Origin: an uncultured Olsenella sp.
GTDB lineage: Bacteria; Actinomycetota; Coriobacteriia; Coriobacteriales; Atopobiaceae
Direction of reading: 5' to 3'
Assembly: GCA_959598545.1 (NCBI GenBank)
Contig: CAUGFC010000066.1
Span: 1 to 10,842 of the forward strand
Length of the DNA: 10,842 nt
The translations under genes and the position numbers were made by a program. How positions within the stretch are numbered: the stretch's first letter is position 1; every line of letters begins with the position of its first letter. A model generated the notes under the pieces. The model saw nothing but the letters and a program-made list of their open reading frames with translations, was not told the origin of the DNA and did no database searches. Below are positions 1 to 6,267 of this stretch, one piece after another.

Positions 1-1
1 G

Positions 2-1156
2 GCGGCGGGGGAGGGCATCTCGTTCTTCTCGGCGTGCCAGATGGCGATCGCCGAGGAGGGGCTGCTCGGTGCCAAGGTGCGCTCGGCGCTCGCGGAGTTC
101 ACCGGCACGATCGAGGCCGCGCGCCACTTCACCGGCGAGCTCGTCGACGTCGTGGACGCGATCGTGGACCGCTCCGGCCTCGTCCGCGCCCTCGAGGCCG
201 AGCACAGCGTGGAGGCCGACGGCCGCATCGAGAACATCAAGGAGTTCATGGGCGTCGCCGCCGAGTTCGACGAGACCCACGACGCGGCGGAGACGCTCGA
301 GAGCCTCGCGCAGCTGCGCGCGGCGGGGGCGCTCGAGTCGTCCGGCTCCGGGGCGACGCCCCCGGCGGGCTCCGCGCTCGCTTCGCTCGCTCGCCAAGGC
401 GAGTCGCCCTCTGGGGGCGTCGCCCCGGAGCCTGCCCCGCCTAGGCCGCCCGTCGCCTCGGAGAAGCTGCCGGCGCTCATCGAGTGGCTGGCGTTGAGGT
501 CGGACCTGGACTCTCTCGCCGGGCAGACGCACGCGGTCACGATGATGACCATCCACTCCGCCAAGGGCCTGGAGTTCCCGGTGGTGTTCGTGGCCGGCAT
601 GGAGGAGGGCATCTTCCCGCACGCATCCTACGAGAGCGACGAGGCGAGCGTGGAGGAGGAGCGGCGCCTGGCGTACGTGGCCATCACGCGCGCCCGCAGG
701 CGGCTCTACCTCACGCATGCCGCCACGCGGCGCACCTTCGGCTCCGTGGCCGCCAACCCGCCGAGCCGCTTCCTGCGCGAGATCCCCGAGACTGACGTCG
801 AGCGCACCGGCGTGGGCTCCTCGGGCTTTGCCGGCGTGGGCTGGGAGAAGCGCGGCGACCGTCATGGCACGTTCGGCAGCGGCCGCGGCTCGGACGTCTA
901 CGGCGGGCATGTCTTCGGCTCGCGCACGCGCTCCACGGGCGGCGGGGTGTCCCGCCCGGCCCCGACCGGGCCGCGACCCGACCCGGCGCGCGCCGCGGCG
1001 AGCTTTGCCGCCGGTGACCACGTCTCGCACAAGACCTTCGGGCCGGGCGTGGTCATCGCCGCATCCGGCGACACGATCGAGGTCAAGTTCACGCGTACGG
1101 GCAAGACGAAGAAGCTCCTCAAGGGCTTCGCCCCGCTGGTGAAGATCGAGGGATAG
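2..1156 (+). CDS. pcrA: ATP-dependent DNA helicase PcrA/UvrD, C-terminal part (5' end outside window)
   Basis: This is the C-terminal 384 residues of a superfamily 1A 3'-5' DNA helicase, which unwinds DNA in nucleotide excision repair and replication-conflict resolution. The reading frame is open from the window edge, so the Walker A half lies upstream. Visible are ENIKEF with the following AAEF (about residues 77-88), motif V as TIHSAKGLEFPVVFVAGMEEG (about 183-203) and motif VI as EERRLAYVAITRARRRLYL (about 219-237). The last 50 residues (AGDHVSHKTFGPGVV through KGFAPLVKIEG) match the C-terminal Tudor-like domain that binds RNA polymerase in PcrA. Between the two helicase blocks lies an unusually long Gly/Ala/Pro/Ser linker (about residues 110-152), encoded largely by a palindromic DNA element. 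The family assignment is secure; UvrD and PcrA names are interchangeable here. Confidence 0.95.
   Translation, partial: AAGEGISFFSACQMAIAEEGLLGAKVRSALAEFTGTIEAARHFTGELVDVVDAIVDRSGLVRALEAEHSVEADGRIENIKEFMGVAAEFDETHDAAETLESLAQLRAAGALESSGSGATPPAGSALASLARQGESPSGGVAPEPAPPRPPVASEKLPALIEWLALRSDLDSLAGQTHAVTMMTIHSAKGLEFPVVFVAGMEEGIFPHASYESDEASVEEERRLAYVAITRARRRLYLTHAATRRTFGSVAANPPSRFLREIPETDVERTGVGSSGFAGVGWEKRGDRHGTFGSGRGSDVYGGHVFGSRTRSTGGGVSRPAPTGPRPDPARAAASFAAGDHVSHKTFGPGVVIAASGDTIEVKFTRTGKTKKLLKGFAPLVKIEG
344..432. repeat. 89-bp palindromic element inserted in frame within pcrA
   Basis: Two perfectly complementary 20-nt arms lie at 344-363 (begins ggctccgggg) and 413-432 (ends ccccggagcc). Inside is a further hairpin, ctcgcc (390-395) with ggcgag (398-403), and a short direct reiteration of cgctcgctt-type sequence at 374-390. 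The whole can fold as a long imperfect cruciform or RNA hairpin. It is translated without a stop into low-complexity residues (SGATPPAG, then ESPSGGVAPEP) that join the two helicase blocks. The form resembles REP/BIME-like or Rickettsia palindromic-element-like insertions. No second copy was seen in this window, so mobility is inferred. Confidence 0.75.
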
Positions 1157-1170
1157 GAGCGCCTTGGCTT

Positions 1171-1184
1171 TTGCGTTCGCATAA
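1171..1184. promoter_or_regulatory. putative HipB operator O1
   Basis: TTGCGTTCGCATAA is the first of three near-identical palindromes (consensus T-T/A-TGCG-NN-CGCATAA) upstream of hipB. Its centre is 38 bp from the centre of O2. Palindromic half-sites in front of a HipB-type autorepressor gene are expected from the E. coli hip operators, although the half-site sequence differs. Confidence 0.65.
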
Positions 1185-1198
1185 GCATCGCTCATAGG

Positions 1199-1226
1199 TG
1201 GATTGATTTATGCGAACGCATATAAT
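1199..1226 (+). promoter_or_regulatory. hipBA promoter with overlapping operator O2
   Basis: A perfect -10 hexamer TATAAT lies at 1221-1226. Its best -35 candidate is weak: TGGATT at 1199-1204, 16 bp upstream. The second palindrome, TATGCGAACGCATA (1209-1222), occupies the spacer and runs into the -10, so repressor bound there would block RNA polymerase. Transcription would start near 1233 and place O3 inside the leader. Confidence 0.7.
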
Positions 1227-1248
1227 ACGCTCTTGCAAAGGACAATCG

Positions 1249-1262
1249 TTGCGTACGCATAA
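1249..1262. promoter_or_regulatory. putative HipB operator O3
   Basis: TTGCGTACGCATAA lies between the -10 box and the hipB ribosome binding site. It differs from O1 by one base and its centre is 40 bp from that of O2. The nearly even 38/40-bp spacing of the three sites would suit cooperative binding or DNA wrapping by HipB or HipBA. Confidence 0.65.
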
Positions 1263-1274
1263 GTTGAGGTGAAC

Positions 1275-1490
1275 ATGATCCAGGTGGGGAGCGTCGGCGA
1301 TCTGGCAGCCCTGATTCGATCCGAGCGGAGGAGGCAGGGAATCACCCAGGTTGATCTCGCGGGTCTTTCAGGCGTGGGCGTCACATTCCTCTCCCAGCTT
1401 GAGAACGGCAAAGAGAGTGCCGAGCTGGGGAAGGTGCTGAACGTCCTGACCATGCTCGGAATCGACCTCATTGCGGAGCCGAGGAGCTGA
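1275..1490 (+). CDS. hipB: HipB-type antitoxin, Xre-family repressor
   Basis: This 71-residue protein is almost entirely a helix-turn-helix of the HTH_3/Xre type: LAALIRSERRRQGITQVDLA followed by the recognition-helix stretch GVGVTFLSQLENGK (about residues 34-47). It is predicted to neutralise HipA and repress the shared promoter through the three upstream palindromes. A GTG at 1269 is in frame, but ATG 1275 is preferred because GAGG at 1266-1269 sits 5 nt before it, a normal Shine-Dalgarno distance. The stop codon is followed one base later by the hipA start, so the two are co-translated. The length is typical of short HipB antitoxins. Identity rests on the fold plus the adjacent hipA. Confidence 0.88.
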   Translation: MIQVGSVGDLAALIRSERRRQGITQVDLAGLSGVGVTFLSQLENGKESAELGKVLNVLTMLGIDLIAEPRS

Positions 1491-1491
1491 A

Positions 1492-2781
1492 ATGCCGGGC
1501 CATTACGTCTACAGGCTCGCCCGGCTGTCCCCGGTTCTTGTCGGTGCCCTCGGGGAGTCGGGTGTCTTCTCATATGACTCTGGCTATCTTGCCCGGGCCG
1601 ACGCTGCGCCGTTGTCGCTCTCGCTCCCCTTGAGGGAGGGGGCGTTCGACGTTGTCGAGGCACGTCCCTTTTTCGAGGGCCTTCTCGCCGAGGGGCAGGC
1701 GCGAGCCGCCCTCGCCTCGGAGCTCGCGCTCTCCGAGGAGGACTGGCTGGGCCTGCTCGCCGTCTGTGGGAAGGAGTGCGTCGGAGACGTGCTCATCTGC
1801 GACGACCCTTGTCTGGCTGCAAGGGCCGACGAAGGGTACGCGCCCCTTGGCGAGGACGAGCTGAGGGGGGTGTTTCTGAGCGATTCGCAGACCGCGCGGG
1901 AGAACGTTACGACGCGCCTCTCGCTCGCCGGGACCCAGTCAAAGACCGCCCTGGCACATATGCGCGGGATGCCCATCGACAAGGGCTGGCTTCGTCCCGT
2001 GGGCCTCTCGGCGAGCACGCACATCCTCAAGACGAGCCATCTGCGTGACCTGCCCGAAGTCGAGTACCTCTGTATGTCCGCCGCTGCGTCCTGCGGAATG
2101 AACGTCGCCCGGACCGCCCTGCTCGACGTCGGCAACCCCGTGCTCGCCATCGAGAGGTTCGACAGACGCGTCTCGACTGCGGAGGAGCGCCTCGTGGTCG
2201 GCAGGCTCCATCAGGAGGACATGGCGCAGGCGATGGGTATCACGGGTGGTTCCAAGTATGCCGAGCTCGAGAGAGGGAGCGTCCGTGCCATGGCGGAGCT
2301 GCTCCGGAGGCGGAGCGTCAGTCCCGCTCGCGACGTGGCGTCGCTCGCTCAGATGGTGTGCCTCGCGTTTCTGGTGGGAAACTGCGACGCCCATCTCAAG
2401 AATTACGCGATTCTACATGAGCGTCCTGCGCGTGACGGTGGGGCACACGTTAGCCTTGCACCGGCGTATGACGTCGTGAGCACCACGTATTTCCCGAACC
2501 ATCCGCGAAGGCTCGCCATGCGCATCGGTGGAGCGCAGACGATCGACGAGGTGGACGTCGACAGCTTCCGTGCGCTCGCTCGAGAGCTTGGCATTAGGGA
2601 TTCAGCGCTCCGCCGTCTGGCGACCCCGCTCGTCGAGGGGCTGGCAGACGGCATTCGCCGCACGGGCGAGGGAGCTTTTGGGACAGTGCTCGCGTCTACG
2701 CCCTACGTTGCCGAGGACCTCGTCGAGGACATGGCGCCGCGTCTGGGAATACTGAGCGAGTACTGCACGGCGGCAGGGTAG
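1492..2781 (+). CDS. hipA: HipA-type serine/threonine kinase toxin
   Basis: This 429-residue HipA-family kinase is a toxin; in E. coli HipA phosphorylates glutamyl-tRNA synthetase and causes dormancy. An N-terminal HipA_N-like subdomain (about 1-110) precedes the kinase core. The glycine-rich loop is RLSLAGTQSKTAL (142-154), with Ser144 at the position of the E. coli autophosphorylated Ser150. The ATP-binding Lys180 lies in HILKTS, the catalytic Asp299 and Asn304 in GNCDAHLKNYA, and the metal-binding Asp327 in APAYDVVS. All key residues are present, so the toxin appears intact. The start at ATG 1492 was chosen over an upstream in-frame TTG (1471) because GAGGAG at 1481-1486 precedes it with 5-nt spacing and it abuts the hipB stop. 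The target in this host is unknown. Confidence 0.92.
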   Translation: MPGHYVYRLARLSPVLVGALGESGVFSYDSGYLARADAAPLSLSLPLREGAFDVVEARPFFEGLLAEGQARAALASELALSEEDWLGLLAVCGKECVGDVLICDDPCLAARADEGYAPLGEDELRGVFLSDSQTARENVTTRLSLAGTQSKTALAHMRGMPIDKGWLRPVGLSASTHILKTSHLRDLPEVEYLCMSAAASCGMNVARTALLDVGNPVLAIERFDRRVSTAEERLVVGRLHQEDMAQAMGITGGSKYAELERGSVRAMAELLRRRSVSPARDVASLAQMVCLAFLVGNCDAHLKNYAILHERPARDGGAHVSLAPAYDVVSTTYFPNHPRRLAMRIGGAQTIDEVDVDSFRALARELGIRDSALRRLATPLVEGLADGIRRTGEGAFGTVLASTPYVAEDLVEDMAPRLGILSEYCTAAG

Positions 2782-2799
2782 CGAACGAGAGGAATTACG

Positions 2800-3564
2800 A
2801 TGGAGCACCTCATCGGCATCGATCTGGGAGGCTGGCTCGACAAGGGCGTCACGCTCGTCGTGGCGATGGCCATAGCGCTCGTGATCCAGCGCGTGGTGGT
2901 GCGCCTCATGCATCGTGCGCTCGATGCCACCGACCTGCCGAGCGCCTCAATCTTCATCAACATCGTGCGCGCGCTCATCTGGGCGCTCGCCCTGCTCAGC
3001 GTCATGCGGCCTGTCTTCGGCGTGGACCCGGCGGGCTTCGTCGCCGCCCTCGGCGTGGTGTCGCTCGCGGTGTCGCTCGGCATGCAGGACACGATTGCCA
3101 ACATCATCGGGGGCATCAGCCTCATGGTGAGCAAGTCCGTGCAGCCCGGCGACTACATCACGGTCAGCGGGATCACCGGCGAGGTCACCGACGTCACGTG
3201 GCGCAGCACCACGGTGCGCATGCGGGGCGGCGCGGAGGAGGTCATCCCCAACTCGGTGCTCTCCAAGACCGCCCTCACGCGCATCACCGACTGGAGCGCC
3301 GGCTACTGCGGTGTGCCCATCGCCGTGGTGCCGGGCGCCGACCTGGGCGCCGTGGCTGACGAGTGCTGCGAGCTGGCGGCACGCGAGCTCGCCGACCTTC
3401 TCGACCCCGCCTTCGAGACGGACGTGGTCTTCTCGGCCTTCACCGCCTACGGCACGCAGGGCGAGGTTCGCCTGCACGTGAGGCCCGACGTGGTGTTCTC
3501 CACAGCCCAGGACCGCCTGGCGCGCGCTCTCTCCGGCAGGCCCTGGCTCGCGAGCTGCGTCTAG
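2800..3564 (+). CDS. small-conductance mechanosensitive channel, MscS family
   Basis: This 254-residue inner-membrane channel of the MscS family releases solutes on hypo-osmotic shock. Hydrophobic segments occur at about 13-36, 51-74 and 78-112. The third is the pore-lining helix, recognisable from GVVSLAVSLGMQDTIANIIG with the small-residue Ala/Gly packing, followed by the beta domain start QPGDYITVSGITGEVTDV. The motif EEVIPNSVLSK (146-156) matches the conserved IPN segment. The protein is slightly shorter than E. coli MscS (286 residues), with a short C-terminal domain. GAGAGGA at 2787-2793 is a good ribosome binding site. The gene begins 18 nt after hipA, so read-through from the hip promoter is possible. 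It ends 4 bp from the convergent gene at 3569. Confidence 0.88.
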   Translation: MEHLIGIDLGGWLDKGVTLVVAMAIALVIQRVVVRLMHRALDATDLPSASIFINIVRALIWALALLSVMRPVFGVDPAGFVAALGVVSLAVSLGMQDTIANIIGGISLMVSKSVQPGDYITVSGITGEVTDVTWRSTTVRMRGGAEEVIPNSVLSKTALTRITDWSAGYCGVPIAVVPGADLGAVADECCELAARELADLLDPAFETDVVFSAFTAYGTQGEVRLHVRPDVVFSTAQDRLARALSGRPWLASCV

Positions 3565-3568
3565 CCCG

Positions 3569-4639
3569 CTACGCCTCCGTCACGTCCTCGATCTGAAAGA
3601 TCGGCTCCGAGAGGCGGGGGTCTGCGGCGATCTGGGCGTCGGAGGGTGCGGGGTACTCGTGCCAGGGGAGCTCCTCCTCCAGGCACTGGGAGAAGTCGCC
3701 GTCGATGGCGAGCAGCGCGTCGAAGCGCTCGGAGACCACCTGCTCGTAGCCGTCCACCAGGGTGATGCGGTAGCGCCGCGCCTGCGTGCCGCCGCCCGAG
3801 AAGGACGCGGTCGCCTCGAGTCGCGCCTGCTCGAAGGCGCCCTCCGCGCAGGTGAAGGAGTTCAGGTAGAGCGCGCGCTCCCACTCGACGAAGCTCTCCG
3901 TCGTGGCCGCGTGTGCACGGAAGCTGGCAAGGTACGCCTCGTACGCAGCATCGACCTGGGGTTGCAGGGCAAGCCGGTCCGCCTCCGCCTGCTCGTCGAG
4001 CGCCTCGATGCGACTGAGGTGCTGCTCGTCCGTCTCGCCCACGCGCTGCGCGTAGTCGTCGTAGTCGGGAATCCACGAGTCCTGGGGGTCGAGCCACGCC
4101 TTGAGCAGGGTGAGCGTCTCGTCCGCCGCCCAGTAGGCGTCTTGGTTGTCGATCGTGAGGTAGGCGGTGCCGTTGTCCGCGTCGGGTGCGCAGTCGAGGG
4201 TGAGCGAGTCGACGTCGTCCTTCTCGTCGGTATAGAGCGAGACAACGGCGTGCTCGTACGCCGGCTCGTAGACGCTCGGGTGGTCGACCTCCGTCACGGG
4301 GCTGTCCGTTACGCGATACGTCACGGACTCGAGGCCCTCGCCGCTCGCGTCGAGGTTGAGCGAGAGCTTGAGGTAGCTCCCGAACGTGCCGTCCGGCGGC
4401 ATGAGGCCGTCGGGCGTGGCCCTCACGGCAATGGCCTCTCCGGTCTCTGCGGCCTGCGCAATGACCAGGACAAAAGCGTTCTCGTCGCCGCTGCGTCGCA
4501 GAAGCGCCGGCAGCCCCAGTGCGAGCCCGGCCGTGACGGCGCAGCCCGCAGCCCCGACGAGCTCGGCCCGGCGGGTGACGAGGGCGCGACGGCCCGTCTC
4601 GGGCCCCCGAGCCCGCAGCCCGCGCACGCGGTCGAGCAC
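3569..4639 (-). CDS. single-pass membrane protein coupled to a mini-sigma factor; function unknown
   Basis: The family of this 356-residue protein was not recognised. A basic cytoplasmic N-terminus (about 25 residues) is followed by one transmembrane helix (AELVGAAGCAVTAGLALGLPALL, about 26-48) and a roughly 300-residue acidic, Tyr- and Asp-rich outer domain with three cysteines (in DCAPD, FTCAEG and FSQCLE). The middle (about 215-260) looks helical. The GTG start lies 7 nt after the stop of the upstream sigma-like gene, and the ribosome binding sequence TTGAGG overlaps that stop, indicating translational coupling. Topology and position are those of an anti-sigma factor or sigma-linked envelope sensor, but no anti-sigma motif was seen, so that role is inference. 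The gene is convergent with mscS, only 4 bp away. Confidence 0.75.
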   Translation of the reverse strand: MLDRVRGLRARGPETGRRALVTRRAELVGAAGCAVTAGLALGLPALLRRSGDENAFVLVIAQAAETGEAIAVRATPDGLMPPDGTFGSYLKLSLNLDASGEGLESVTYRVTDSPVTEVDHPSVYEPAYEHAVVSLYTDEKDDVDSLTLDCAPDADNGTAYLTIDNQDAYWAADETLTLLKAWLDPQDSWIPDYDDYAQRVGETDEQHLSRIEALDEQAEADRLALQPQVDAAYEAYLASFRAHAATTESFVEWERALYLNSFTCAEGAFEQARLEATASFSGGGTQARRYRITLVDGYEQVVSERFDALLAIDGDFSQCLEEELPWHEYPAPSDAQIAADPRLSEPIFQIEDVTEA

Positions 4640-4646
4640 GGCATCC

Positions 4647-4868
4647 TCAAGGGCGGCGCTCGGGGAGGCGTCGGACGGCCTCCCAGAGCTGGGCGTCGGT
4701 CCAGGGCGCGTCGTCCTTCTCGTCCTGCGCCACCTCGAGCCCCAGCGCGTCGAACGACTGCGTGCGCCGCCGCCACCAGGAGCGCGCGAGGTCCCGGCAG
4801 CGGCTCAGCGTGGCGCGCAGCAGCCAGGCGCGCAGGAACGCGTCGTCCCTCACCACCCCTCGCGGCAT
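4647..4868 (-). CDS. truncated ECF sigma-factor-like protein (mini or degenerate)
   Basis: This 73-residue protein matches only the middle of an ECF sigma factor. DDAFLRAWLLRATLSRCRDL (8-27) followed by ARSWWRRR resembles the end of region 2 (the family pattern H-x-KAWLiRvtiN-x-C-x-D-L-x-x-S), and LWEAVRRLPERRP (61-73) the very start of region 4. About 60 residues of region 2 at the front and about 50 of region 4 at the back are missing; full ECF factors have 150-190 residues. Expression signals look intact: GAGAGGAG (4873-4880) before the ATG and a possible promoter at 4900-4928. It could be a decayed gene, a product of internal deletion, or a small regulator. Neither other forward frame downstream of the stop restores region 4. 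Confidence 0.6.
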   Translation of the reverse strand: MPRGVVRDDAFLRAWLLRATLSRCRDLARSWWRRRTQSFDALGLEVAQDEKDDAPWTDAQLWEAVRRLPERRP

Positions 4869-4890
4869 GCGTCTCCTCTCTCGTCGGGGT

Positions 4891-4916
4891 CCCCTGTCTA
4901 GTAAACGAGGCAGGGG
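4891..4916. repeat. inverted repeat in the luxS/mini-sigma divergent region
   Basis: CCCCTGTCT (4891-4899) pairs with AGGCAGGGG (4908-4916) in a 9-bp stem containing one G-T wobble, with an 8-nt loop agtaaacg. On the minus strand it overlaps the predicted -10 of the mini-sigma promoter, so it could be an operator or a start-site hairpin. No T-run follows on either strand, so it is not a convincing intrinsic terminator. Confidence 0.5.
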
Positions 4917-4928
4917 CCCGTTTGTCCC
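4900..4928 (-). promoter_or_regulatory. candidate promoter of the mini-sigma/membrane-protein pair
   Basis: Read on the minus strand, GGGACA (4928-4923), a 17-bp spacer and TTTACT (4905-4900) form a moderate housekeeping-type promoter. Transcription would begin near 4893, giving a leader of about 25 nt with the ribosome binding site. The same stretch also reads GGGAC-N16-CGTTT, which resembles the GGAAC/CGTnT form of ECF-dependent promoters. It is one weak match, not proof of autoregulation. Confidence 0.35.
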
Positions 4929-4956
4929 AGACTATTTTCGCGGCGTCGCGACCCGC

Positions 4957-4962
4957 TACACT
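4957..4962 (+). promoter_or_regulatory. candidate -10 element for luxS
   Basis: TACACT is preceded by cgc and followed by a G-rich discriminator (gggggg), 36 nt before luxS. The -35 region is poor (TTTTCG at 4935-4940 with a 16-bp spacer). The context cgcTAnnnTngg recurs at 7364. Confidence 0.35.
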
Positions 4963-4997
4963 GGGGGGCGAGAAGAACCGCGTCGCAGGGAGGCCCC

Positions 4998-5486
4998 ATG
5001 GACAAGATCGCGAGCTTCACCGTCAACCACCTGGCCCTGGAGCCGGGCGTCTACGTGTCCCGCGTGGACCGCGACCCCGACACGGGGTGTGCCGTGACGA
5101 CCTATGACCTGCGCGTCACGGCGCCCAACCGGGAGCCGGTCATGGACACGGCCGTCATGCACGCCGTCGAGCACCTGGGGGCCACGTACCTGCGCAACGA
5201 CCCCGCCTGGCGCGACCGCGTGGTCTACTTCGGGCCGATGGGCTGCCGCACGGGCTTCTACCTGGTCATGTTCGGCGAGCTCACGTCCGCCGAGGTGGCG
5301 CCGCTCGTGCGCTCGGCCTTCGAGTTCGTCCGCGACTTCGAGGGGCCGATCCCCGGGGCAGAGCCGCGCGACTGCGGCAACTGGCACGACTCGGACCTCG
5401 CCATGGCCAAGTGGTGGGCGCGCCGCTACGTGGAGCGGACGCTCGCGCACATCGACGAAGAGCACCTCTTCTATCCCGAGGGCTAG
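4998..5486 (+). CDS. luxS: S-ribosylhomocysteine lyase (AI-2 synthase)
   Basis: LuxS cleaves S-ribosylhomocysteine to homocysteine and DPD, the AI-2 precursor, in the cytoplasm. At 162 residues it has the family length. The zinc motif HxxEH is present as HAVEHLGATYLRN (His55, Glu58, His59). The third ligand, Cys126, lies in DCGNWHDSDLAMAK, and the catalytic Cys83 in GPMGCRTGFYL. The substrate-binding arginine appears as YDLRV (Arg39). One oddity is CGNWHDSDL, which has Ser where E. coli CGTYQMHSL-type sequences have His. This residue is not a metal ligand. AGGGAGG at 4987-4993 precedes the ATG. Nine nt separate it from mtnN, the enzyme acting just before it in the same pathway. Confidence 0.96.
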   Translation: MDKIASFTVNHLALEPGVYVSRVDRDPDTGCAVTTYDLRVTAPNREPVMDTAVMHAVEHLGATYLRNDPAWRDRVVYFGPMGCRTGFYLVMFGELTSAEVAPLVRSAFEFVRDFEGPIPGAEPRDCGNWHDSDLAMAKWWARRYVERTLAHIDEEHLFYPEG

Positions 5487-5495
5487 GGGGAGCAC

Positions 5496-6197
5496 ATGAA
5501 GGTCGGCATCATCGGGGCCATGGACGTGGAGGTCGAGCTCCTGCGCGAGCGCCTCTTCGACCAGGAGGTTACCTCGGCCGTGGGCATGGACTTCTACGAG
5601 GGACGCCTCGGCGAGAAGGACGTGGTGGTCGTCAAGTGCGGTATCGGCAAGGTCAACGCAGGCGTCTGCGCGCAGGCGCTCGTCGACCGCTTCCATGTCA
5701 CGCACCTGATCAACACCGGCATCGCCGGCTCGCTCGACCCGGAGGGGCTCGACGTCGGCGACCTCGTCGTCGCCACCGACTGCGTCCAGCACGACTTCTC
5801 CGTGGCGCCGCTCGGCTACGCTCCCGGCCTCATCCCCGGCCGCGAGCGCGCCGAGTTCGTCGCCGACGCCCGCATGCGCGAGGTCGCGCTCGCGACGGCC
5901 GCCGAGGTGGCGTCCGACGTCCGTGCGGTCGCCGGCCGCGTGGCCTCCGGCGACCAGTTCATCTCCGCCGAGGAGGACCGCGCGCGCATCGTCTCCACGT
6001 TCGGCGCGATGTGCTGCGAGATGGAGGGCGCCGCGATCGCGCAGGTGGCGACCTTGAACGGCGTGCCCTTCGCCGTGGTGCGCGCCATCTCCGACAAACC
6101 CGGCGCCGAGGGTCAGACGATCACCTACGCCCAGTTCGAGCAGGCCGCCGCCCACCACTGCGCGAGAATCGTCGCCCACATGGTCGCCTCGCTGTAG
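5496..6197 (+). CDS. mtnN: 5'-methylthioadenosine/S-adenosylhomocysteine nucleosidase
   Basis: This enzyme (MTAN/Pfs) hydrolyses S-adenosylhomocysteine to S-ribosylhomocysteine and adenine, and likewise 5'-methylthioadenosine, supplying the LuxS substrate. The 233 residues match the family length. Key features are the N-terminal MKVGIIGAMDVEVELL with catalytic Glu12, GIGKVNAG (50-56), INTGIAGSL (72-80), the HD pair in DCVQHDFS, and SGDQFIS (151-157). The substrate-binding Glu177 lies in CEMEGAAIAQV and the catalytic Asp200 in RAISDKPG. All catalytic residues are present. The ribosome binding site GGGGAG (5487-5492) lies in the 9-nt gap after luxS, so the two genes form one transcription unit. 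The gene to its right is convergent. Confidence 0.96.
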   Translation: MKVGIIGAMDVEVELLRERLFDQEVTSAVGMDFYEGRLGEKDVVVVKCGIGKVNAGVCAQALVDRFHVTHLINTGIAGSLDPEGLDVGDLVVATDCVQHDFSVAPLGYAPGLIPGRERAEFVADARMREVALATAAEVASDVRAVAGRVASGDQFISAEEDRARIVSTFGAMCCEMEGAAIAQVATLNGVPFAVVRAISDKPGAEGQTITYAQFEQAAAHHCARIVAHMVASL

Positions 6198-6267
6198 CCT
6201 CGTTCTTCTCGTCCCGCCCGAGTCCCTACGGTGCTGTCCCATGCGCCGGGGCCATGCATAACCGTCC

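Noticed and set aside
374..403. short tandem repeats of cgctcg-type sequence as a CRISPR or microsatellite
   Set aside because: There are too few and too short units, without spacers; they are part of the palindromic element in pcrA.
1157..1208. possible pcrA terminator
   Set aside because: The only inverted repeat here is the hip operator O1, which has no GC-rich stem or T-tract.
1208..1663. 151-codon minus-strand open frame covering hipB
   Set aside because: It lies antisense to hipB and its operators. Low-complexity Arg/Pro composition and no ribosome binding site make it a shadow.
3659..5107. 482-codon plus-strand open frame opposite the membrane-protein gene
   Set aside because: It runs antisense to two minus-strand genes with proper start signals and into luxS in the wrong frame; its Leu/Arg/Val-rich translation shows no domain.
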